From the NCBI GenBank assembly GCA_942486035.1, contig CALNXK010000008.1:705001-769000 (forward strand): a DNA stretch of 64,000 bases, in the 5' to 3' direction. This DNA is from Porites lobata (taxonomy: Eukaryota > Cnidaria > Anthozoa > Scleractinia > Poritidae). The position numbers and the translations under genes were made by a program. The notes beneath the pieces are model-generated. The model ran no database searches. It had not been told where the DNA came from and worked only from the letters and a program-made list of their open reading frames with translations. This document shows, piece after piece, positions 43,801-55,800 of the stretch (the first letter of the stretch is position 1; every line of letters begins with the position of its first letter).

Positions 43801-46800
43801 CGCGGTAATTTATGCACCGAGCTTGGGCCGCCTGTGTTTTGTTCAGTTGATTATGGCACATTGTAGAATTTCGTTCACGCGAGAGTTTTAGAATAACAAG
43901 ACGCTACGGAGCGTACACTTCGGCGTCGTGGTTGTGGAACTAATTAATTGCAAATGCGGAGGAATAGTAAGAAATCAAATATGGTAAGAGCAAGGTGTTA
44001 ATTTGTGAAATTATGGCATTTGTCAGGATATTCTGAGAAGAGCAACATCCAAGAGGCCTACTTGCCAAAAACTAGCATTTCGGGACAAATTGTCTCCGAG
44101 ATATTAGCCCAGTTATGCTCTGATGACTCCATACAAATCCTTCTAAAAAAACAATTCTCTATTTTTCATAGTCACATTAGGCTTCAAAAACAGCATAGCA
44201 GTCTCATGTGCTGATTAAAGAAATGTAAGGCATGGGTAAGGAGTCAATTACGTTGAGCATGGAATTGGCTAAAACTCAAAGTCACGAGTTCGAATGTTTT
44301 GAGGATAATTATTCATTTACTATCAGCACGCAGGGATGTCGGATTAACACAAGGAAGTTTAACACCAAAGGAACATAGCCTTTACAGAGCTTTAAAACAC
44401 GGCATCCACCAATACAAACTTCCCTTGAACTTTGAGTAAAAGTAAACAGCATCTACCAATAATAACAAACTCTCACTTGAACTTCAGATATCTTACGGCT
44501 TCCGCGAACTTGTGAACACAGAACCTGAAAATCGACCCTCGTCACACTTGACTAAACACAGCAGTCCAGCTCGTGGGAAAAAACTTAGTTCGTCATAAGA
44601 ACTCGCTTGGAACTTGTATACCGTTTGACATAAGGTTCTAGAAAATACTAAACAGGCGAATAGTAGTAGCTTTTCGACATATTTTATGATTTCAGTAACT
44701 GATGCAAATCTGTTGACTCATGCTGAAATGTAAACATGCCCTAATTAATTATTCATGAATAATCCAAAAACGTAGAGAACGTTCGAGAAAGTCACGCAAC
44801 GCATGAAAGCAATTTTTCTACGTAACACTCAACAAGGACAAAATGTCTTTGTGCAGCATTTTGTAACTTTAAATTCATCATAAAACACTGTTCGAAAGGA
44901 GGGCTCACTCGTGAAATGTTTTCAACACTCGAAGAGAAATTTCGTGTCTCCGCGCGGCCACAAAATATCGTCTATTTATTCCTCGAGTAATTTAAGACTA
45001 AACTCGAAGTGATCTCAAGATATCACGAAGTAGTCCGGTCTCATTTCGTGAAATAGTTGAAACAAGCCGAAAAGTCACGAACTTGCACGCCCAATTTTGT
45101 CCCGAAACTAGTGCATCATTCCATAACTATTTTTGATATCCCAAACTACCTTGGGTCGCAGTGGCGCAATCGGCTAATCCCTCAACTTAGAGTCTCCTCT
45201 GATCTGACGGGTCACACAGGTGAGTCGGTTCAAACCCCGGGAAAGCCAAAATAATAATTCTTTCTTCCTCGAAAAAGTTAAAGAATAAATCAAAGAAATC
45301 GAAGTGATCTCGAGATATCTAGAACTAATTCGGCTCTCACTTCGTCAAATAGCCGAAGAGAACCGAAAACCTACAGACTTTGCTTGCCCAATCTTGTCAA
45401 AAAATTGCAACTTTGATACATTCCTGAGCGTCGCGAATCATTTACTTCGCGCTCCGCCGAAGTAACAAGACAGGAAAATGTTGAGTTCTGGCGGTTGTAA
45501 GAGTCGAGCGAATACTGGAGAACTAAATTTACCTCTGTTTTTATGAGGTCTTGGACGTCCTCTGCTTCATGTATCCCATCTCCTGTCTTCTCCTTGACCT
45601 GGTTTTGATTGAATGCAATCGCTGCCGCTGCCTCAAGCGATGAAATGCATTCACGACCGCTGAACATTCTTTCAATGATGATCACTGGCGCACCCATAAA
45701 ACAAGGAACTCCTACTTTTCCTGTCAGTTGTGGGTTTGATCCTAACCTGCAAGATATATAACGTTAACTCTCCTAAAAAAAATAAAAAGTACAAAACTGA
45801 TTCTTACAGCGGAGGAAAAAACTGAGGCTTCGTACTCGATATCACGGTTTGAAAAATCAATTTTTTCAGGGGCTCTGAAACATAACGAGTGTACAGTTAT
45901 GGGATATGATCGTAAAACAAACCAAGAAGGTTCATGACAGTATGGCTGGTAACAAGTTACATTCAAATGTGGAATAGGTGATGACATTTGAGCAGTGACA
46001 GCGATGTGGGTATTTTAGATAAGTTTATTTCCGCCTACTCTCCACATCTACAAACAGACAAACGCGTCCACCGTTGTATGATTACGTCTGTATTCTCACC
46101 TGTTAGGGTGAATAACACGGATTTCCTTGCCTGCCTTAAGAAGTTCCAAGGCTTTTAATCTACCAAGGTAGGGGCTCCCTCCTCCCCCACATCCCATGAT
46201 TCCTGCACCAATAGCGATGCACTCAATATCAAACTCATTTAGAAGCCAGTCTCCAGTTTCAGGGTCTATATGAGGATCTCTACACAAATTGGCCTCATGT
46301 TCTTCTTCTTTTACGTTCATTTGCTCTATAGGAGCAGCAGGGGATTCTGGCCGCCGGATCGATGCGGAAAGCGCCACCGATTCACTTTCTCTTGGTTTCG
46401 TCCCTGAAAAGAAATTTACGGTTGATAAGACCAATGACCACTTCTACTTTTACAGGCAAGAAACTAGAATCGAATCCAACATAAGGACAACAAACAAACA
46501 AACAAAACAAAACAAATAGCTTGATTGAGTGCCAACAATAAACCCTTACCTTCTGGTCCAAAAACAGAACAAAGAGAAATTTGTGTTAGGAAAACAACCG
46601 TGCATAGCTCGCTCTTTCGTTTTTAAATTGTTTGGTTAGGTGCTTCACGTTTTCAATTGGTTATTGTTTCATCCACCCTTCGTTTGTATTTTCATTTGTC
46701 CACTTCACTCACTAGACTGTTCCCAACCACCTATTTCATTCCATAACGAAGGAGCTTGAGCAGACAATGTGCAGCATGAAGGGGTACGAGGAACATTCAC

Positions 46801-49800
46801 GCTCGCCGTTCAGGTTTTCTCGGGTTCCTTTCCGTTTGTTTTAAGAAAATAGAGAAGAAAAGTCTCAAAATTGACTTGACCTTTGTACCTTGATCCGTTA
46901 ATTGCTCCAGGTTTTGTGCCTCAGACTCTGCTAAGTCTCCTACAACTTTTAAAAAGTAACGCACGGCATTTCCAGGGAGATATGCCAGAGGAACCTCCAT
47001 CACATCAATCACTTCCAAGGTCTTTTCGTCAGCCCCAGCCTCCACTGCTTTCCTACGTGCCTCATTCTCGGCGTTTTCACGTGCCTTCTCACCTGTTGTG
47101 TTGTCCATTGGAACGACCTGATCAAACGTTCCACTGACTTTGCTTAAAGCAGCACCAACTGCATTTGCAACCTACAAAGGAATATCAGACTAGCTTATGA
47201 GCTATTTTACTTTCTGAATCAAGTCAGCACCATACGTTTTCTTTTGTGTCCGGGCTGAGGTCCAGGCTCAAAGGCTTTGACAAGACGGAGACAAGAGGAG
47301 GCTAACCTCTTATGAAGAGGAATTAAGCAGTTAGGGATTTCTTTTGGTTCTATTTTTCTTCTATTTTCCTATGGAAGTAGCCGGGGGTTATATTCATGGG
47401 AAATTATAATTCACATATATACTTGTTCGGATTTGCTCCACAAAATCCTGTATCCTAGAATATCACATTTCACCATGATGGTACCTGATAATGCTTAGGA
47501 CACAGCACATCTGAGGCTCCTTTCAGAATCTTGGTCCTGTCAGTAGGAGTCACATCTACAAGAATGCTGCCTCCACCGACAAGGATAACAGGCTGTTCCT
47601 CACCACTGATCTGTTTAACAGAAAGGTTTCCCTTTAGTGTTCAGCAAAAATATTTTAAAGTGCCTCGGGTGAATTTTAAGGTTATTTTTATAATGTGGCG
47701 TGATTGTATTGAGCGATGACCACCCAATTGCTAGCTACAGCTACGTAAGCAGAACCCTATGCTTCAGGAGGGTTCATCCACGTGGGATGGTCCACAAGGT
47801 ATATCATTTCTACAGCCTGTTTCAGGCTTCAAGATTTTAGGGAAAGCAGATCGAGAAAACTTGACGCGAAAACTTCATTGGTTGGAGAGAGATGGAAAAG
47901 TGAAGCTTGTAAGCATTGTTTTCAATACCTCATTTCAGTATACCAGCTCCTGGTACACCCTGTGGTTGACCAAGTCAGTTTTTGCAGTTTACGTCAACAC
48001 TTTTGTCATTCACTTGGCTTCGCACATGCAGAGTCAAACAAATCTGAAAAATGTGTGAAACTTTCCCAGCCCTACACATTTGTACATTTAACATTTTGAT
48101 ATGAGAAATGGTTTTCAGGAAGTGGGCAGGGTAGTAGGTGAAGTGAGGTGTTCATATTTATGCTTGCAGGCTCTTTCCTGGTCTGCTACACAGCTGTTCT
48201 TTGTGTCGTCACACAATGACACACAGAACCGATGTGGAACAGACTAGCCTGCGTGCAGACGAAATTAAACTCTGGTTAACTCTGTCTGCGAAACAGCACC
48301 GAAATCCTTGTTCTGGACTTCCAGCTGTGTACCCAGATTTGAGTACGCGCCACGATTGGCCAGTTAAAAAAGGCCTTTGTTTTGTTTGTCGTGATCGCCA
48401 ATCAGGTTGAAGGGGAATTCGAAATGCACTTCCGGTAATTCGTTGAGTCCGTTGGGGGTCCAGAACAAGGATCTCTGCGCTGCTTCACAGACGGTACTAA
48501 TCAGAGTTTAGTAAACTGTTATCGTCTGCATGCAGGCAAGGAACAGACTAGCTCTTCCATTCTCTCTTCTCGCCATTTTTCCCTTGCTCATCTTGAGAGC
48601 CTGGCACAGAGAGATAGAGGAAGCAAAAACTTCCACAAGCCGTTCTATTCCAAGTCATTCTAATATACAGGATCTGAGAGAGATTTCATTTTGGCTCAAT
48701 TCAAGTGGCAATCTTTTAAACAACTTTTTGGAGCATATTCTGAGAATATCACAATAATAGGATGAAAATCATAAATTTAATGCGGTAGAAATTTTGCACA
48801 ATACCTTGACCCGATCTAAAGCACTTTCAATTTTCCTCTTTATTTCTTCCATTGCTCCAATCCTAACGCCTTCAGAAATTTGCTTCACTTTTTCTTTGTC
48901 TCCAACATCATCACATAACCCAGAAGCTACAGCTACATCTGTAGATGTCATGGTATTTCCTCCAAATACTAGAGCATCAGAAGTCAACTTATAGCCAACA
49001 CTGGTGGGCCCAACTGTTACTCCTTCCTATACAGTATGGGTTGATGAAGCAACAGTATGGGTCAATGTGGTAACAGTATGGATTAATGTAGCAATAGTAT
49101 GGGTTAATGTAGCAACAGTGTGAATAGTTAACTTGGTGTTTATTGTCTGTAGGGGGAGCGATTACTCGAGGAACTTAGGGCAGTTTTTTAAATCACAAAA
49201 ACGTTGTAACTTATATCAAAGCCACAAATTAGGTCATCCTGATAATACCTTAAATATCCAAATACCGTAAAATTCCGAAAATAAGCCTCGGGGCTTATAT
49301 TTTTCAAAGGCCCTTTTCGAGGGGCTTATTTTTGGAGGGGCTTATCTACGGAGGGACATTTGCGTTTCAAAATCGATTGGACTAGCCTTATAGTTTAAAG
49401 TAAATTTGTCGATTTTTTTTTGTTTTACTTTGTATTTGAGGGCAATTTTCCTAGTACAAGCCCCAGGGGGCTTATATTTGGAGGGGCGATTTAACGGAGG
49501 GTTTTTTACGTTACTGGTTTTGGGGGGCTTATACATGGAGGGGCTTATTTTCAGAATTTTATGGTAATTAAAACAAAACTCTAATTAGTCTGTCGCCTTA
49601 ACTTGTCACCTAAAAACAGAACTGTTATGATTTCCTTTGAGGGGACCAACTGTTAATTCTAAATTTTAAAACCAAATCATTGCCATTGAACTTTTTGGGT
49701 GAGTCAGAACACATACTGGACAGCCCTTAATTTCAAGCTATGTTAAGGTCTTTTAAAGCATTTGCTGTGTTTATACTTGCCTAGAGATGTATTAAAGAGG

Positions 49801-52800
49801 AGTGAATGTGGACAACTGGCGACCAATGGATCTCCGTCTCATTTCTAGCATCAAAATGTCCACATATTGTGCATCCTCCAAATTGATAAAAATAACAATT
49901 CCCTTATTTACCCCTGGAAGTATTTATAACCCATAAGGGTAGGATTAGAATCCCAGCTGGCTGGAGGCAGACTAGTATTGGCTATTTACAAGCATGGCAG
50001 AGGGTTTGAACACAAGGTTAACAAGAACAAATCCAGCCAGTGGTCAAGACAGACCTAGAACTGAGGCCCCCTATTACTAGACTGTGACTAGATGGATAAT
50101 GAATTTCTTTGCCAAAAAACCTGAACCAATTCTTTTTACTAGGAACGAAATTGACCAGTATCATGGTATACTAACATGTGACTGTTGCACTATAGATCCA
50201 CCACCAAGTCCAACACTCAGCACATCAGGCATTCGGAAGTTGGTGTTCACGCCGCCAATCTACAGTCGTCAGTTAAACAAAAATATTACACTTAACTGAT
50301 TGTGAATTACTCTACTAAGACAGTAACATCTGGAAAGATTTAAACACTCTTCACAAACATACAGGCATTGGGAGGCTGGTTGGTGTTCACACTGCTGATT
50401 TACATTCATCAGATTAACAAGAGCAGTTAAATAATACTATGAACTAGTCAACATAGGTTGTGACATATGCAAAGATTTGAAAGCTTTTGAACAACACACA
50501 GTTCTCTCTCTCTCTCTCAGACAGACAATGTCTGGACTGACACTTAAAATGTCCGTCTTAGAAAAGAGTCTGTCATATATAGAGTCAATCAAAGTGACAA
50601 GAACACCAAGAAACACTGATACATGTAAGTGTCTATTATGGAGCAGTTTGTATCTAATCTTAATGTATTTGCCTGTTAAGAAACAGTGAAATACGTTCAC
50701 CTTAACACGTGTAGCTGCCTGCCTTGGAAATCCACCTTTAAGAACTCCAACATCAGTTGTTGTTCCTCCAATATCGATCACAATTGCATCCTGGACTCCA
50801 GACAAAAAAGCTGCCCCACGCATGGAGTTTGTTGGACCAGAGGCAAATGTGAAAACTGGAAGATGCCTTGTTTGTTCAGCACTAGATTATTCAAGTAACA
50901 AAAATATGTTTCTGTGGTTTGTCCGCTTCAACCATATCTTTCCCTACTTCATTAATGTTAAGCTAAACTGATTAGAAAGAGGTGTAAGGACCAAAATTTA
51001 TTTGCAAAAAAATAACATTACCACATTTTTAGCTGTTACTTTCTCTCCAGTCTTCTTAAATTTCAGCTATTATCTTATTTCTTTAGTGTGTGTGTGTGTG
51101 TTATTTTTATCCAAATTTGTGGATAAATGATAACAGTTCCTGGTCACACAGCTAACTGCCCATTGAACTGAAAATATTGTATATATTGGTGTAAATACTG
51201 ATAACTTGCAGGGGGGCGTTTTTATTGGGAGAATCCAAAAATGGATTTGCGATCTAAGATCATATGGGTTTTTCACTACCAAAAAATGGAAGATCCAAAA
51301 AAGGATCATTTACAATGACAACGGCATGTACTAGTGCTTCTCGTGATGAGAAAAATGGAGGGAAAAAAACATTAAACTGATCCTTGCGGTAAATACAAGA
51401 AGGCTACGTATGAATATACAAAATGTAGATATTAGGGTTGAAAACGCAAATCTCGAATAGAATACACCTTAGGAGATTAAAATAATTTTAATCTCCTAAT
51501 TAATAATTAATAATTTTAATTCTTATAATTATTATAAGAATTTAAAACTGAAACTGATGAATTGTCTTTTTTAAAAATACTTGGAAAATAAACCAGTGTA
51601 AGTAGACACTACATGTGTTCAAAAAACAGGACAAGTAAGGGATTAAAAACAGTATACAAATATAAATAGATAACAAACATGGAATGATATATGTAACTAA
51701 TGGCTCCAAGTTCAGGCGCCACCAACTTAGGTTCAGTTAGAATGTCATACATGAATGGCATCTGTTGTGTACCATTTTTGTTTGGAAAATTGCTTGTCAA
51801 AAATACTTTTTTCAAATCCTTTCCCAAAAGAACACTCAGATTGTGAATCTCAAAAATCTGGATTTGGATTTGATCTGAAGAATCCACCCAGAGTGTGGAT
51901 TTTAGGGGTTCATGATCCGTTTCTGGATTTGCTCAAACAAATGCAAAATCCTTCTTTGGATTTGGAAAACCAGATTGGATTTTCCCACAAAACACACCCA
52001 CAGTCACTATAAGGAACAGATCCGTCCTATAAACTCATTACAGAAAATAAAAATTAATGTTTCTGGCACTAATTACCTTATTATGGTGCCATCATTCTGT
52101 GTGAGATAAAATGGACATCTTAGGCCTAATGTCTTTAAAGCCTCACAGAATGCCTCCACTGTCTGCTGACAAAGGGGCTTTAGACTCTCATTTAGAACAG
52201 ATGCATTCTCACGTTCCAGAAGTCCTATAAGTCCCACCTCATGAGAGAGGGTCATGCTCATTTCTGGGTACGTGGATTTGATGATCTCAGAAACTTGTAG
52301 TTCTTGTCTTCCAGAAGCTGGAGAAAACACTCCAGCAATGACAATATTCTTTATACCTAATTAATATTAAAGAGTACATTAGACTCTCTTGTGAGCATGC
52401 AACCACCCTTGGGGCATGACAAAGTAGTCATTAGGTGGACATCTGTAGATTGCAAAGACTGACAAAATAAAGCTCAAACTCGGTTGCTTAATGTAATTAC
52501 ATTTCATTTTATAATATCTTATAATAAGCTGAAATTAGGCAAATTTTATCATACTCAGAGGGAGACATGGGGGTTTACGGTATTGCAGTATTGAGCTTTT
52601 TTTCAAGCGGCATTTTGGTAATTTTGATTTTAATGTGCAGTATTGCGCTGTCATCTAGACCTGAAGTATACGGTTTTTCATCCTTTTGGTTAGCAGTTTT
52701 CGGTAAAAGAACTTAGATCCTTCACTGTATTGTGGTACCATTTACTTGCGCTCTCCTGCCTAATACAATGTGCAAAGGGAACAACAGTAAACTAAACAGG

Positions 52801-55800
52801 TTAATAAAAGTTAATATTTTAAGGCTTTAGACTTAATGGTAAACGATTACAGTAGTGGGGGAGGGACCGGTTATAATGGTTTTTTGTGGATTTAATTAAC
52901 TTTTTGAGTGGTACCTCTGTGTCTTGGTTTTGTTTATAACCGATTTTTAGTGAAAATAAGTTAATGATTAAAGATTTTTTCATTTAGTATATAATCTGCA
53001 AAGATGACACGTTCAAAATTTGCCTGCTTTTATTTTGAACACATGACAATTTCTACAAAATCCAATCAGAAGACTACAGCAATCAATATCTAATCAGAAG
53101 ACTATAGCAAATAGCTAATTATATAAAAATCAGTTTTTTGTTTATATGGTAGATTATGATCTCAACATTTTTTGATGACGTCAACTCTAGGAAATTCTGA
53201 TGTCACTTGCTCCTTGCCAGCTACAAATAAACTATGACATCATCCTATCTATATGACACGCATGACGTCACCGGCATTAATTTAAACTATGACATCATCC
53301 TATCTTAATGGAATGAATGATGTCATCGGCATTAATTTAAACTATGACATCATCCCATCTTAATGAGATGCATGACGTCATCTGCGTTAATTTATACCAC
53401 TCAAAAAGTTAATTAAATCCACAAAAAACCGGAGTAACAGGTCCCTTCCCCACTACTGATTACACAATCTATGATGAAATTGGAAAGGCGTCCAGTGACC
53501 GGGCTTTTCTATCATTCTACCGATCAAGGTCTTCTCACGTTTTCTTGCAATGTCTGAGGTTGATTTCTGGTGCATACAGAGGTAAACAAACACGCCAGAT
53601 GGATACAGCTTTAGTAAACGTGAGTGATCATAAATGCAGTATCGGTATTTCGTTGATTTTTGACACAGCATTTCGGTATTTGCCAATTTTTCTTATGGTA
53701 TTGGATACTTCCCAATGTCCCCCTCCATACAGTGTGCTGTAGAAACTTTGTACTTGATACTTTGAAACAGATAATGCGCGAGATCAATGTCTTTAGTCTG
53801 CAGGCATGATACTCATGTATAATGTCTGAGTGTTGGCAGGTATATGATCATTCATGATCAAGCAAAGTGGTTGCTTACTGGAAACAGAAAACTACATGCA
53901 GCAAATATGACAAATTTTTGGCCCAAAAATTGGTCGCCTTCACTTAAGAACTGCTTGCAGTCACAGACACATTTTTGATACAGTAAAATTACCGAGTTTG
54001 AACAAAATGATTATTTGCAAAGTGGTTGCATACAGGAGATGGTCGCTTACAAGAAGTGGTCACTGTGAACAGGAGGGCATTTTGTATGCACATGCGTCAA
54101 TATGGGCTGTTGAAGTGCCACAGAAGCATTTTCTGTGAATTGTTTATGTTCAGTACCAGCACTTGCAGGCTGTTTTCTGGAGCTGAATGATGTGTATTGG
54201 ATGCTACGTTCCACAAAGATGTTCTTTAAGGTATCAAGGTATTTCTACGATGAAAGCAAGTTTATTGTAGCCTCGCTATCACCCTTGAGAGGACAGTCTT
54301 TCCTTTCGTAAAACAGTACATCGAAGACAAGATGGCGGCTGAATGTTCCTATGACCTAACATTTCGCGCACATTTTTTGAGCAGGAGGAAAAGGTCAGTA
54401 TGATAATTTTTTGTTAAACAATTATTCTATAGATACTTAATTCTTCTCAATAGTAAAATTCTAAAATCGAACTTAATCGTTTCAGGAATACAGTGGTTAA
54501 GTACGTGTCCATTCTGCCATGAAACTGTTTTTCACCCTTTCGCTGGCTTGTGTATCGCGAAATCTTGCCTTTCTCCCCACATTAAGTTAATGATTATGAA
54601 ACTAAGAATACTTCTGCGAATGAATGGCGCTTTGATGAAGGCTGTGACAAAATCACCTTCTGCGGTAATCTTAGCTTTCTTCACCGATATGTCTTTGTGG
54701 AGAAATAAAATACACATACTTCAACTATAAATTTAAATCAATATAATGATGCCAGTAAGATTGTGTTTTGAAAATAAGAATTATATTCTATCATTTAGTT
54801 ACACAAAGGAAACAAAATCACAGCAATCGGTTTGAATTCTGATTTTTTTCCACCTCAATTTGATGGTACACTGATTGTTTACATTTCATTATGCAAATAA
54901 ATGTAACATTTTGGCTTGTTAAAGAAAATCCAGCCTAACTCCCCAACCCCAAAATAGCACAAAATGAAGCATTATCAATACACCTTTTAAATAAATCCTG
55001 GCCTCTGTTGCAAAAAAATTGCATTTATTCCTAAATGATACCATTTTGTGGATACTACATTTGTTGATATGCTAATTTGTGAGACATTTCATTCACAAAG
55101 GATGTTGACTGAGACCAGCTTCTCCTCTGTATTGAACCACATCCTTGTCTAATACAGCAGATTCTGCTTGATAATTCTTCCCTGATGTACAACTTACATA
55201 AGGGGTTCATCTGGATACAATTAAAAGCTCTAAGCAGAAAAATTAATAACAGACAAATTCATCCATCGATTTGTTTCACGTTTAATTTGCTGTCGCATCC
55301 CAGCTCATTTGGGTCCTTTTGCAGTAGTATTTATTTTTTGAGGAAACAGCATCATACGCATCAGAGCTTGATGCTGCGACCTGTGGGGTCGCCAATGCGA
55401 CCAGCTTTTACTCAGTGGCGACTAAATTTTCACGCCTGGTCGCCAACCTGGCCCCCAAGATAGGTGACTTGCTTCTTTGGGTAAACGTACACTAATGATA
55501 ATTTGTTATCCTTTACACAACTAACGGATAGCTAACGGTTTTCCTAGCGCTCTAACGTTTTGCCCAAACTCTCTAACAGTTTGTCTAAACGTTTTAACGA
55601 TTTGTCTAAACAAGTTAATGATTTCTTGCAACACTCTACTCTACATTTACTTGAAAGAGGATTGTGAAATGAATGAATTTGACGAAGACTTCTCGACTTT
55701 CAGGCAAATCGATCGCAATTCTCAACAGATCGTCCCGTGTTTCTCCGGGAATGACTTTTAGCGCCATCGATATTTAACACAACAATGTCGAACATGTACT

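Larger units (their letters stand above)
52556..53730. mobile_element. Outer TIR element carrying a nested MITE
   Basis: Left 'agggagacatgggggtttacggtattgc' and right 'ggtattggatacttcccaatg' with tccccctcc are imperfect inverted ends, and 'cggtatt' words recur inside. It is split by 52851-53457. It lies in intron 1 of the hydantoinase gene. Confidence 0.55.

Noticed and set aside
45154..45240. Functional tRNA gene
   Set aside because: A and B boxes are present but the ends do not form an acceptor stem, and the length between boxes suits a SINE remnant.
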